Of a stretch of 64,000 bases of DNA, positions 8,383-17,285 are shown one piece after another (the stretch's first letter is position 1; each line of letters begins with the position of its first letter). The stretch spans positions 1-64,000 of the forward strand of contig CAZSWJ010000003.1 of the NCBI GenBank assembly GCA_964611095.1. The letters run 5' to 3'. The position numbers were made by a program, and so were the translations under genes. The notes beneath the pieces were generated by a model. That model was given only the letters and a program-made list of their open reading frames with translations. It was not told the origin of the DNA and ran no database searches. This DNA comes from CAZKJL01 sp964611095 (GTDB lineage Bacteria; Patescibacteriota; Gracilibacteria; Peribacterales; Peribacteraceae).

Positions 8383-9366
8383 TCAGCCGCTTTTTTGGAA
8401 AAGCTGTTTACTCTGGGTAAAAGCGAGAAGCGATGCAATTGCGAGCGAAAAAAAGAACGCCAGAAGCCAGATGATATCTGGGAATTTGTCCCTGAAAATA
8501 AAACCCAGGGACTTATCATTGTAGGTATCTTTGATGCCCAACAGCGCGAAGGTCAGCCGCTCGTAGTGTTTGGTAATCGATGTTTCCTCTAGGCCGTTAC
8601 GGAGGGTTTCGTAGGTGGAGAACTGCTGCAGGATGATTTTGGATTCCGGCTTATTGACATGGATCGCTTTAAAAAACCCTCCTGGCACCTGATTGTCCGT
8701 ATCCATCGTATCTCCGATTTGCGGCACGACCAGCACAACGATCAACCAGATAACGAACGAGAAAATCAGCGCATTGGAAGAATAGCGTGTGAGAATGCTG
8801 CAAAGAGCTGCAAAGCAGAAAAACAGGAAAAAATAGACGAAAGTGGCACCTGCAGAAAGCAGCATTTTAAAGATCTCCGTTGACGAAAAATGTACAGCTC
8901 CAATGATAGTAAGCAGCAGAATATCGATCATGAAAATGCAGACCACAACTGTGACAAGCAGCGCAGCATTACCGAGCATTTTCCCTAGATAGTATTGAGT
9001 TCTGGTGACCGGCCTCGAAAAAATCAGCGGCAGCGTATTGTTGCCCTTCTCTTTCGCGATGCTTAAGTACCCAAGAGAGATGGCCAGTACGGCTCCGATG
9101 ATCTCCAGATACTCGATAGAGGCTCGAAGAAGCTGTAGCGGGTAAAACTCCGGTTTGGTGAGATTGGCGACGGATTGGCCGCTTTGTACCAGTTGATCGT
9201 AAGCGATCTTAAAAATGGAGACTTTTTGCTGGAAAGTTACCGATCCGATATAGAGCGAGACAGTCGTAAGCAGAATGAGGAAAACGAAAAAAGTGACGAA
9301 CACTTTGTTTCGAACAGCATCGCCGAATTCTTTCTTGCCGACAGTGAGAATGGAATGCATGATCAT
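8383..9366 (-). CDS. ABC-2 type transporter permease (second subunit)
   Basis: 327 aa with six predicted membrane segments and a large extracytoplasmic loop after the first one, the ABC-2 arrangement. The segment RPVTRTQYYLGKMLGN matches the conserved cytoplasmic loop of these permeases. It overlaps the preceding permease gene by 4 bp, and with the ATPase gene forms a three-gene operon. It probably exports a lipid, peptide or other small substrate; nothing in the sequence says which. The two permeases are distant paralogs, as the shared loop (IFSRPVT) shows. Confidence 0.85.
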   Translation of the reverse strand: MIMHSILTVGKKEFGDAVRNKVFVTFFVFLILLTTVSLYIGSVTFQQKVSIFKIAYDQLVQSGQSVANLTKPEFYPLQLLRASIEYLEIIGAVLAISLGYLSIAKEKGNNTLPLIFSRPVTRTQYYLGKMLGNAALLVTVVVCIFMIDILLLTIIGAVHFSSTEIFKMLLSAGATFVYFFLFFCFAALCSILTRYSSNALIFSFVIWLIVVLVVPQIGDTMDTDNQVPGGFFKAIHVNKPESKIILQQFSTYETLRNGLEETSITKHYERLTFALLGIKDTYNDKSLGFIFRDKFPDIIWLLAFFFSLAIASLLAFTQSKQLFQKSG

Positions 9367-10313
9367 TCGTTGATGAAGTCGTTTCGGGGATTAAAGCTCT
9401 GTAGAGACTTGTATGAAAGAACGATGAGAAACGCTATGGCCATGAGCAGTGTGGCGATCTCCGTAAAATGATCGGCAAGTACCGTACTCAAGGGATGGCT
9501 TGTCCAGAAAGCGCTGCCAAGAAGTTCACCACTGATACTCGTGTAATGCCAGCTGAGAGAGATGGGGGAAAGGATCGACTGCGTCGTCTGGAAGAATCCT
9601 TCCAATACCGGCAGCTGCAGGATCGTCACGGGGTTAAGGAGTGCTGTCGGAGTTAAGCCTGTGGCCACTTCCGGAAGAATGAAGGTGATGCCCACCCAAA
9701 TACAAATAGGGATGAAGAGGGCAAGCGATTCGCTTTTCGCCACAATAGAAAAAATCAGTCCAATCATTGCAAAGAACATCATGTAGAGAAACGAGAGTAG
9801 GAAGAATGCTAGCAAATGAACTATGTCTCCCATACTCAGATGCTGTAACGGCAGAAAATAGGAGGAAACGATACTGATGAGTGCCGTCAGGAGCGTTACG
9901 CCGAGCAATACCATACCAATACCAAGTACCTTGCCAGCGATCATGGATTGCTTCGTCACCGGCCTACTGAAGATCACCTGGAGGATCCCGGCACGCCGTT
10001 CACGCATCATGCTGCGATGCCCAATGATTACCGCGAGTAGTGCGCCAATAAGCAGGATATAAACGATGAGATTTGTGAAACTTGCGAGTGCGGGCACAGA
10101 CTGAAGTGGGTTCATGGGAACGGATGGCGTTCCATGTTCATGTAGATAGATGACCGAGGCTTTGTAGACTGAATCTGCAGTGGTAAACGTAGACCACCCG
10201 ATAAAGGATGACATCGTCGCCATGAAGACAAAGACTCCCGTTATCGAGTAGATCGTTTTCTCTCGGAAGAGTGAACGAATCTCCGCCAATGCTATGGTGA
10301 AAATTGTATGCAT
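9363..10313 (-). CDS. ABC-2 type transporter permease (first subunit)
   Basis: 316 aa, six membrane segments. The protein starts MHTIFTIALAEIRSLFREKT, a cytoplasmic amphipathic helix typical of ABC-2 permeases, and carries the loop RRAGILQVIFSRPVTKQSMI. It begins 2 bases after the ATPase stop codon and ends overlapping the second permease. The exporter is therefore probably a heterodimer of two permeases with two copies of the ATPase. Substrate unknown. Confidence 0.86.
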   Translation of the reverse strand: MHTIFTIALAEIRSLFREKTIYSITGVFVFMATMSSFIGWSTFTTADSVYKASVIYLHEHGTPSVPMNPLQSVPALASFTNLIVYILLIGALLAVIIGHRSMMRERRAGILQVIFSRPVTKQSMIAGKVLGIGMVLLGVTLLTALISIVSSYFLPLQHLSMGDIVHLLAFFLLSFLYMMFFAMIGLIFSIVAKSESLALFIPICIWVGITFILPEVATGLTPTALLNPVTILQLPVLEGFFQTTQSILSPISLSWHYTSISGELLGSAFWTSHPLSTVLADHFTEIATLLMAIAFLIVLSYKSLQSFNPRNDFINE

Positions 10314-10315
10314 TA

Positions 10316-11047
10316 TTACTTCTTTTCTACGGAAAAATAGATCTCTTCGAGAGACGCCTCGTTTTTGAAACGCTGCATTGTTTGCTCCAGTGAATCAAAA
10401 TAAATGAGCTTCCCATGGTTCAGTACCCCGATCGTTGTGCATGTCTTCGCGACTTCTGACAGAAGATGAGTATTCATGAAAATCGTTATGCCCTTCTCCT
10501 TATTTAGCTTGATGATGATATCACGCAGATCTTTGATGCCCATCGGATCAAGCCCGCTTGTAGGCTCATCGAGGAAGAGAACTTCGGGGTTATGCAGGAT
10601 CGCTTGGGCGATGCCGATGCGCTGGCGCATGCCTTTTGAAAATTCACCCAACTTCTTTTGTTCGATACCGGTGAAATTGAGGAAGCGAAGCACCTCGTGA
10701 ATTTTGTTTCTAGGATTACTGACCCCTGAAAGTTCGGCGAGATATTCCAGATTTTCAAATGCGGTGAGATTGTCATAAAATTGCACATTTTCAGGAAGAT
10801 AGCCGATACGTTTTTGTACTTCGATTTTTGCCGTCTGCGAATCGAAACCGCAAATGGAGGCCGTTCCGGACGTGGGTTCGAGTAACGTCGTCAAAATACT
10901 GACCGTGGTAGTCTTTCCTGCCCCATTGTGTCCCAAAAATCCGAAGATTTGGCCTCTCTCGATTTGAAGATCGAGGCTATCCAGTGCCACAACATTGTTA
11001 TACTTTTTCGTCAGGGCTTTCGTGACGATTATGGATTGCAGTGGCAT
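10316..11047 (-). CDS. ABC transporter ATP-binding protein
   Basis: 243 aa with all ABC ATPase motifs: Walker A GHNGAGKTT, signature FSKGMRQRIG, Walker B VLFLDEPTSGLD and an H-loop in MNTHLLSEV. The sequence type, including FLGHNGAGKTTTVSILTTLLEPTSG, is that of the CcmA/NatA group that energises ABC-2 exporters. It is the first gene of a three-gene operon with two permeases on the minus strand. The upstream region holds a GGAGGT that is too far from the ATG to act as its ribosome site. Confidence 0.92.
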   Translation of the reverse strand: MPLQSIIVTKALTKKYNNVVALDSLDLQIERGQIFGFLGHNGAGKTTTVSILTTLLEPTSGTASICGFDSQTAKIEVQKRIGYLPENVQFYDNLTAFENLEYLAELSGVSNPRNKIHEVLRFLNFTGIEQKKLGEFSKGMRQRIGIAQAILHNPEVLFLDEPTSGLDPMGIKDLRDIIIKLNKEKGITIFMNTHLLSEVAKTCTTIGVLNHGKLIYFDSLEQTMQRFKNEASLEEIYFSVEKK

Positions 11048-11409
11048 AGAAAAGAAGATGCAGAATAGAAAACAATAGTACCTCCATTAAACATGCCTGA
11101 CTGTCGCTTTTGTGTGAAAAAATATGGATTGGTTCCATGCCTATGAAATTCGTACTGTGCGATGGAAAATGAGTTAGGATTTCGGACGGTACCTTTCCCC
11201 TGACTAATGGGCCGGATCAACATGTACCATCGCCAGTGAAAGGTAATTCATGTGATGGTATAGTCCGTGCTGCACTCCATTGGCTATCTATGCCTTCACT
11301 GAAGTATCACCACACTCCGTGCAACGGCAATGTTGAACGGCGGTGCGGTTGAAGTCGTGATTGTCCCTACCGTTATATGCGGGTTCGGTAATAGTGAGGA
11401 AAGCTGGAA
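11048..11409. other. Intergenic stretch, no gene seen
   Basis: I see no credible coding frame, tRNA or strong terminator here. The stretch next to 11047 should hold the promoter of the ABC operon; TATTCT lies 14 nt before its ATG. The rest, including a TATAGT near 11260, is unassigned. Confidence 0.4.
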
Positions 11410-11709
11410 TCAAGGCCACTGCCAAGTGGTGGGGGATGAGACTGGAGTGATAGCAGCAATGCTGTCATGCGCTTTTGCGAGGCAGTGTCCGGCACAATTG
11501 TTCATCGGATTATTATTGTTCTGCTGGTCAACATGGGTGCAATGTTCGCAGTGGAGAGGAGACATCGGAGCCATTGGCGTCATATTCATTTCCATTGCCT
11601 CGTCATGCTGTGGCGGCATATCCGCTGCCATTGCCATTGCCATCGGCATCATGCAGAAGGTGCCAAGCAAGATGTGAGTAACGAAGCTGACGCTAACTAT
11701 CAGCTTCAT
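11410..11709 (-). CDS. Small secreted His/Met/Cys-rich protein, possible metal binder
   Basis: 99 aa from MKLIVSVSFVTHILLG, a clear signal peptide. The mature part is packed with Met, His and Cys: MPMAMAMAADMPPQHDEAME, then HCEHCTHVDQQ and CAGHCLAKAHD. This composition and the CxxC-H-type pairs resemble small periplasmic copper-response proteins such as those of the DUF2946/CopL type, but I cannot assign a family. The start at 11709 was chosen because the upstream extension lacks signal-peptide features. It stands alone between the ABC operon and the mobile module. Copper or another soft metal is inference from composition. Confidence 0.6.
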   Translation of the reverse strand: MKLIVSVSFVTHILLGTFCMMPMAMAMAADMPPQHDEAMEMNMTPMAPMSPLHCEHCTHVDQQNNNNPMNNCAGHCLAKAHDSIAAITPVSSPTTWQWP

Positions 11710-11882
11710 ATACTGGATACAGTATAAATGTCTTTCGAATCTCAGGAAGTTATAATCCCAGCGCTGACTAGTAGCCAATATTCAGAGGAAAGATTCGCAA
11801 ATTATTGACAGCGTTTCCTATCATAATAGTCTTATTCTGTGCGAAGAACCGCACCTCTTAAATATCGTTCTCAACTACCGAT

Positions 11883-13022
11883 ATGGCTACAGATACCCCA
11901 ACTCTTACAAAACCTCAAGCTTGCGATCAGCAGACGCCATTTCTACAGCAAAAGCTGCGGCCGGTAGACTGGTTCATCGATTACTGCAAAGAGCAGGAAC
12001 TCCATGTCACTGAGAAAGATCTGGAAGAGTTGCATCGTGAAGGCATCCTGTTCCCAGCTGCGCGGATCGATTTTGGTTACTGCGTCTTCCGAAAAATCCG
12101 CGCGAATTTTGATGGGGTGGAAAAACCAGAATGGCGCTTTGTTGCCGAAGTGCAGATGGATCATTTCACGGCCGATGCCGTCGAGATCCAACGATATTAC
12201 TCAACTGAATCACTGATGATGAATGGCAATGACTGGCTCAAGTGGTACTCCGTTCGATATCCCGCCGCAGAGGTCTATGAAGCTTGGAAGCCAAGGCGGC
12301 ATGTTGATTTTACGGCCAACAGAGAAGAAGCCGATGGCTCATATGTGTACCTCTATGACAAACGACAAGCGATTGCGCTGCGAATGATTCAGAATTCTCT
12401 TAGCTATCGTAGTCATCTTTCGCCTCACAGTATTGCAGGGTGCGCGAAGTTTCTGCGCGAGCGAGTCAGCGATTTCAATCGTTTCCTCAGTTTCTATCTT
12501 GCCGCAGAGGAAATGCATGCGCGTTGGATCAAACATGGCAGAGAGAAATATCAGGAATATGCCAAGCAATTTGATGAGGCCAGCGCACAACGCGAGTGGG
12601 AACTCGACTTCCGCGATACGCAGTTGCCGGGCATCTGCAAAGAAACTGAGGAACTTCTGGCTCTCCATGCCATGACCGACAGCAAGGTTGAGAATTGGCA
12701 GCAGGAACTTGCCCGATGCGGAGTACTGCATTCCGAAAAACTGACGAAAAATTATCTTCTGGAGATCGATGAAAATACCCTCAAATCGAGCGAGGATGCC
12801 AATCATATGATCTTCATTCTCGGCCAGATTCTTTTTGCCATCGGGGGCGATGAAAAACCACTCAGAGAAGTGCTTGGAGGCTTCGCGGTACGTAATCGTT
12901 GTAGGGTCTGTCACCATCCTTTTCAACCCATCCGAGAGTCGCAAGTTACATGTGGAGAGAAAATTTGTGTCGACACGAATCGTAATAAGACGAAACAATT
13001 GAAATATAAGCGCAAGCGTTAA
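11883..13022 (+). CDS. Unknown protein of the mobile module, C-terminal zinc-ribbon-like motif
   Basis: 379 aa, not recognised. It is soluble and charged with no signal peptide. Near the C-terminus CRVCHHPFQPIRESQVTCG and a following KICVD give a C-x2-C ... C-x4-C pattern that could bind zinc. The protein ends in a basic tail, KTKQLKYKRKR, as in nucleic-acid binders. It is the first gene of a plus-strand series running through methyltransferases, terminase-like genes and a recombinase. A role in the mobile element, for example DNA recognition, is inferred from position only. Confidence 0.6.
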   Translation: MATDTPTLTKPQACDQQTPFLQQKLRPVDWFIDYCKEQELHVTEKDLEELHREGILFPAARIDFGYCVFRKIRANFDGVEKPEWRFVAEVQMDHFTADAVEIQRYYSTESLMMNGNDWLKWYSVRYPAAEVYEAWKPRRHVDFTANREEADGSYVYLYDKRQAIALRMIQNSLSYRSHLSPHSIAGCAKFLRERVSDFNRFLSFYLAAEEMHARWIKHGREKYQEYAKQFDEASAQREWELDFRDTQLPGICKETEELLALHAMTDSKVENWQQELARCGVLHSEKLTKNYLLEIDENTLKSSEDANHMIFILGQILFAIGGDEKPLREVLGGFAVRNRCRVCHHPFQPIRESQVTCGEKICVDTNRNKTKQLKYKRKR

Positions 13023-13102
13023 CGCGGCACACAAGCGGCACACAGCCAAAACGGCGTACAAAGGCCTATAAGAAGCACGCTACTTCGTTCCTCCTTTTCT
13101 GT

Positions 13103-14419
13103 ATGTCACGCCACGCCACAATGATCACTCGTCCTAAGAGTAAACGTCCGTCCGATCTCAAGATCATCTGGGTCGACATCGATGCACTTCGCCCAGCGAT
13201 CTACAATCCCCGTACTCACAATGAGGCACAGGAGGCGCGACTAACGGAGAGCATCGATGACTTTGGTGCCGTAGAACCTCTCGTCGTGAATGGAGCGAAA
13301 AATCGCTTGAACATCGTCATCGGCGGACACTTCCGACTCAAAATATTCCGCAAGCTCGGCTACAAGACCGTGCCGGTCGTCTATGTGAACATCCCGAATA
13401 TCGAACGAGAAAAGGAACTCAATTTGCGACTCAACAAAAATACAGGCGACTGGGACTGGGAGGCGCTCAAGCAATTCGATACTGATTTCTTGAAAGATGT
13501 CGGCTTCGATGCCGGTGAACTTGGACAGTTCTGGGACGGAGCACTCGAGACAGAAGATGATGGCTTTGATGTAGAGAAAGAGTTGAAGAAGATCGGGAAG
13601 CCGAAGACAAAACGCGGCGACCGGTATCAACTTGGCTCACACATACTCCTCTGCGGGGATGCGACAAATCCGGAGGATGTGCAAAGACTCGTCGGAAAGA
13701 CGAAGATCGACATGGTCTACTGCGATCCGCCGTACAATATCGATTTGTCCTACGACAGAGGTATCAGCAACAAAATGCGCTATGGCGGTACCACAAAGGA
13801 CAACAAATCAGAATCTGAGTATCGAGACTTTCTAGCCAGCGCTTTATGCAACGCTCTTCTTGTAGCCAAACCTGACACGCACCTGTTCTGCTGGTGTGAT
13901 CAAAAATTCATAGGTCTCTTGCAGGGCATGTACCCGAATCTCGGTGTCGACTTCCGGCGGGTATGCCTGTGGATCAAGAATAATCAGAACATGACGCCAC
14001 AGGTGGCGTTCAACAAGTGCTACGAACCCTGTATCTACGGTGTGCGCGGCAAACCGTACCTGTCGCCGAGCATCCAGAATCTCAATGAGGTAGCAAACAA
14101 GGAGGTTGGCAATGGCAACCGCCTCATCGATGACATCCTAGACATGATGGATCTCTGGATGTGTAAAAGACTACCGACGGTGGAATACGAACACCCTACG
14201 GCCAAGCCGCCGACCCTCCATGAAAAAGCAATCCGGCGCTGCACCAAGCCAGGCGATACGATCATCGATTTGTTCGGTGGCAGTGGCAGCACCTTGATCG
14301 CGGCGCATCAGATGAAGAGACGGGCGTTCCTCTGCGAAATCGAACCTGTTTTCTGTGACCTCATTATCCGCCGCTTTGAGGCCGTCTCCGGCCAGAAGGC
14401 TTCTTTGATCAAATCATGA
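13103..14419 (+). CDS. ParB-like domain fused to a beta-class DNA methyltransferase
   Basis: 438 aa. Residues about 20-110 form a ParB/sulfiredoxin-like domain, with LRPAIYNPRTHNEAQ and VIGGHFRLKIFRKLG. From about residue 165 a DNA methyltransferase follows: motif IV DPPYN comes first, and the SAM-binding motif DLFGGSGSTLIAA comes near residue 390. That order marks a beta-class N6-adenine or N4-cytosine enzyme. ParB-methylase fusions are known mainly from phages and other mobile elements. A pyrimidine-rich leader (CCTCCTTTTCTGT) precedes the ATG in place of a Shine-Dalgarno sequence. It overlaps the next methyltransferase gene by 4 bp, so the two are translated together. The recognition sequence cannot be read from the protein. 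Confidence 0.88.
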   Translation: MSRHATMITRPKSKRPSDLKIIWVDIDALRPAIYNPRTHNEAQEARLTESIDDFGAVEPLVVNGAKNRLNIVIGGHFRLKIFRKLGYKTVPVVYVNIPNIEREKELNLRLNKNTGDWDWEALKQFDTDFLKDVGFDAGELGQFWDGALETEDDGFDVEKELKKIGKPKTKRGDRYQLGSHILLCGDATNPEDVQRLVGKTKIDMVYCDPPYNIDLSYDRGISNKMRYGGTTKDNKSESEYRDFLASALCNALLVAKPDTHLFCWCDQKFIGLLQGMYPNLGVDFRRVCLWIKNNQNMTPQVAFNKCYEPCIYGVRGKPYLSPSIQNLNEVANKEVGNGNRLIDDILDMMDLWMCKRLPTVEYEHPTAKPPTLHEKAIRRCTKPGDTIIDLFGGSGSTLIAAHQMKRRAFLCEIEPVFCDLIIRRFEAVSGQKASLIKS

Positions 14420-15189
14420 AGACCAAGCCCATCACCATCGGCTCGATCTTCCGGCTCGGAGACCACATACTTGCCTGCGGCGACAGCACCGACGCAGCAT
14501 TTGTGTCGCGCGTGATTGCAAAAGCCAAAGTCAATCTGATCCTCACGGACGTTCCGTACGGCGTCGCATACGTCGAAGGCAAAGAGGAATTCCATAAGGG
14601 CAAAACCAAACACGCTGCAATCGCCAATGACCACGCGCAGGGTGACGACGAGTACCGCGCCTTCACGCGCAAGTGGCTGGAGGCTGTCCGGCCGTTCTTG
14701 GCTCGCAAGAATGCGCTGTACTGCTTCAACAGCGACAAGATGATTTTCGCGTTGCGGGAAGGAATGCGCGATGCCGGATGGCACTTCGGCCAGCTCATCG
14801 TGTGGATCAAGAATCAGGCGATCCTCGGCCGGTTGGATTATATGCCGCAACACGAGCTTCTGGCGTACGGCTGGCATGGTGCTCATGAATTTCACAAGTC
14901 CAAGGACAAGAGCGTAATCGTGCACCCGAAGCCGTCACGCAGCCGTTATCACCCGACTGAAAAACCGATCGGTTTGCTTCGACATCTGCTGCTCAATAAT
15001 TCGCGGATCGGCGAGACAATTTATGACCCATTCCTCGGTTCCGGATCAACATTGCTGGCTGCTGAGCAAACCAAGCGCAAGTGCATCGGCATTGAACTCG
15101 ATCCCAAGTATTGCGCGGTCGTGATTGAACGATTACAAAAAATCACCGGCATCGAAGCCGAGATACTTCCTTTCCCCTCCCAATCATGA
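14416..15189 (+). CDS. DNA methyltransferase (N4/N6, DVPY variant)
   Basis: 257 aa. Motif IV reads DVPYG instead of the usual DPPY. The SAM-binding motif YDPFLGSGSTLLAAEQ follows near residue 200, and a typical end GIELDPKYCAVVIERL completes the fold. It lacks a ParB domain and is a compact phage-type methylase. It overlaps its upstream neighbour by 4 bp and the following terminase-like gene by 4 bp, so three products come from one coupled message. It may protect element DNA or modify it before processing; this is inference. The Pro-to-Val change in motif IV occurs in some active methylases. Confidence 0.85.
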   Translation: MKTKPITIGSIFRLGDHILACGDSTDAAFVSRVIAKAKVNLILTDVPYGVAYVEGKEEFHKGKTKHAAIANDHAQGDDEYRAFTRKWLEAVRPFLARKNALYCFNSDKMIFALREGMRDAGWHFGQLIVWIKNQAILGRLDYMPQHELLAYGWHGAHEFHKSKDKSVIVHPKPSRSRYHPTEKPIGLLRHLLLNNSRIGETIYDPFLGSGSTLLAAEQTKRKCIGIELDPKYCAVVIERLQKITGIEAEILPFPSQS

Positions 15190-15665
15190 GCAAGAACCAA
15201 AGCGTCATCGACATGCGCAAAGCCCGTGAACAGGCGATGCTGTTGGATCAACTGCGGAAGATGCCCATCGTTCAGATCGCATGCGAGAAAGCCGGTGTGT
15301 CCCGCGCCACCTATTACCGATGGAAAAAAGAGGACGAGCGATTTGCCACGGCGGCAGACGAGGCGTTGTCCGACGGGACTGCCTTGGTAAGCGATATGGC
15401 CGAGAGCCAACTGCTTGCGCAAATCCGTGACAACAACCTCGGCGCGATCATGTACTGGCTCAAGCACCGGAATCCGAATTACAACAATCGCCTCGAAGTC
15501 ACGGCCAAGCTCAAGCACGAGGACGACAAACTTACACCCGAACAGGAGGCCGCGATCACCGAAGCACTCAAACTTGCGTCACTTGCGACTGACGAGGGCG
15601 CATCTACTACCTCTTCACCCAGTTTGGACAATGCAACCACCGAAGAAAACGTCACCGGCAAATGA
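15186..15665 (+). CDS. Small-terminase-like helix-turn-helix protein
   Basis: 159 aa. The N-terminal half holds a helix-turn-helix: MPIVQIACEKAGVSRATYYR, followed by WKKEDERFATAADEA. The next part, NLGAIMYWLKHRNPNYNNR, matches phage small terminase subunits, which recognise packaging sites. The tail is acidic, Ser/Thr-rich and probably disordered. It lies directly before two large-terminase genes, as expected for a small subunit. It could alternatively be a regulator of the module. Confidence 0.75.
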   Translation: MSKNQSVIDMRKAREQAMLLDQLRKMPIVQIACEKAGVSRATYYRWKKEDERFATAADEALSDGTALVSDMAESQLLAQIRDNNLGAIMYWLKHRNPNYNNRLEVTAKLKHEDDKLTPEQEAAITEALKLASLATDEGASTTSSPSLDNATTEENVTGK

Positions 15666-15666
15666 G

Positions 15667-17259
15667 ATGCGTTCGCAGATGCTCAAGGACAGAAAGTACC
15701 GCCGTCATGTCGTGCGGCAGAGCCACTACTGGTTCTTCCATTTCTATTTCTGGCACTACGTCAAACATCGCACGGCGCAATTTCAGCGTGAAATGTTCAC
15801 GATGACCGAGAATGAACTGCTGCGGCTCATCGCAATCACCGCGTTTCGCGGGTCGGGCAAGTCGACCATCATGAATATGTCGTTCGTGCTCTGGGCGATC
15901 CTCGGTGTCCGTCAGAAAAAATTCGTCCTGATCGTCGGCCAGACACAAGCTCAGGCCAGACAGCATCTGCGTAACATCAAAGAGGAACTGGAGAACAATA
16001 AAATCCTGAAAGCCGATCTCTGGCCGTTTCATCCGGAAGAGGATGAATGGCGCAACAGTTGTCTGATGGTGACGAGTTACGGCGCGAAAATCATGGCGGT
16101 TAGCATCGATCAGGCCGTACGCGGACTGAGGCATGGTCAATATCGGCCAGACTTGATCATCTGTGATGATATCGAGGATCTGGATTCAGTGAAAACACTC
16201 GAAGGCCGCGACAAAACTTACCGCTGGGTGAAAGGCGAACTGTTACCGGCTGGTGACACGAATACCACCATGGTCTTTATCGGTAACTTGCTGCACGAAG
16301 ATTGCCTGCTCAAACGGTTGCAGCAAGAGATTGAAAATGGGGCAATCGACAGTATGTATCGCGAATATCCTCTCATTGACCATGACGGGCGCTGCCTGTG
16401 GCCGGGCAAGTACAAAAACGCGGCGGCGGTTGAATCTGAGCGCAAACGCATCGGTGATGCCAGCGCGTGGCACCGCGAATATCTGCTCCGTATCCTGCCC
16501 GATCACGAGCGGCTCATTCACCGCAATTGGATCAAGTACTACTCCAGTCTTCCCCTGGGAGACGATGACGATCATCTGAGGATGGTTGCCGCTGGCATCG
16601 ATCTGGCAATTTCTAAAAATGACAGCGCCGACAATACGGCAATGGTCTCCGGATTAGTGTACGGGCATGGCGAAGATATGAGGATTTACATCTTGCCGAA
16701 TCCCGTGAATGAAAGGCTGACGTTTTTGGAGACGATTGATCGTTCCAAGGATCTCGCCGATGCAATAACAAGAGGAGGCCGCCGGACGGTGCTGCACGTT
16801 GAAGATGTCGGCTACCAGCACGCCCTCATCGAAGAATTGGAGCGTGACGGCCTGCATGTGATCGGCGTGCCGCCGAAAGGACAGGACAAACGTGCACGGC
16901 TCGCACTCGTCACGCACCTGATCCAGTCCGGTCGGGTGTTGTTTCCCATGACGGGATGTGACGCTCTCGTGACCCAACTCGTCGGTTTCGGCAGCGAACG
17001 CTATGACGATCTCGCCGATGCGCTGGCGATTTTGCTTTTACCGATTCTTGAATTGCAGGGACATAGAAGCAATCTTGATATCCTCGAACTCAATCGGCGG
17101 CTTCATAATCCGACGTTCGAGGAGGAACGCGCCGAAGCACGCAAGCACGACAGATTTTTCTATCCGGATCACAGCGATGACCGAGACAACGGTGGCTATT
17201 CGGCGCTCAGAGGACTCGGGCCGCTATCTCACGACAATATTCTCAACATGCAGTTCTGA
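15667..17259 (+). CDS. Large terminase subunit (TerL), copy 1
   Basis: 530 aa, ATPase plus nuclease. Walker A is FRGSGKST (residues 60-67) and Walker B is LIICDDIED (163-171). The RNase H-like nuclease has Asp312 in AAGIDLAIS, Glu379-Asp380 in LHVEDVGYQ and the closing DDLADALA around 447-454. All catalytic residues appear intact. The ATG at 15667 lies one base after the small-subunit stop; another ATG at 15631 would add 12 residues and overlap that gene. TerL proteins pump DNA into capsids, but no portal, capsid or tail gene is nearby. It is clearly paralogous to the next gene along its whole length. Confidence 0.9.
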   Translation: MRSQMLKDRKYRRHVVRQSHYWFFHFYFWHYVKHRTAQFQREMFTMTENELLRLIAITAFRGSGKSTIMNMSFVLWAILGVRQKKFVLIVGQTQAQARQHLRNIKEELENNKILKADLWPFHPEEDEWRNSCLMVTSYGAKIMAVSIDQAVRGLRHGQYRPDLIICDDIEDLDSVKTLEGRDKTYRWVKGELLPAGDTNTTMVFIGNLLHEDCLLKRLQQEIENGAIDSMYREYPLIDHDGRCLWPGKYKNAAAVESERKRIGDASAWHREYLLRILPDHERLIHRNWIKYYSSLPLGDDDDHLRMVAAGIDLAISKNDSADNTAMVSGLVYGHGEDMRIYILPNPVNERLTFLETIDRSKDLADAITRGGRRTVLHVEDVGYQHALIEELERDGLHVIGVPPKGQDKRARLALVTHLIQSGRVLFPMTGCDALVTQLVGFGSERYDDLADALAILLLPILELQGHRSNLDILELNRRLHNPTFEEERAEARKHDRFFYPDHSDDRDNGGYSALRGLGPLSHDNILNMQF

Positions 17260-17285
17260 TTCGTATTCCTTCTCACTCGCTTTTT

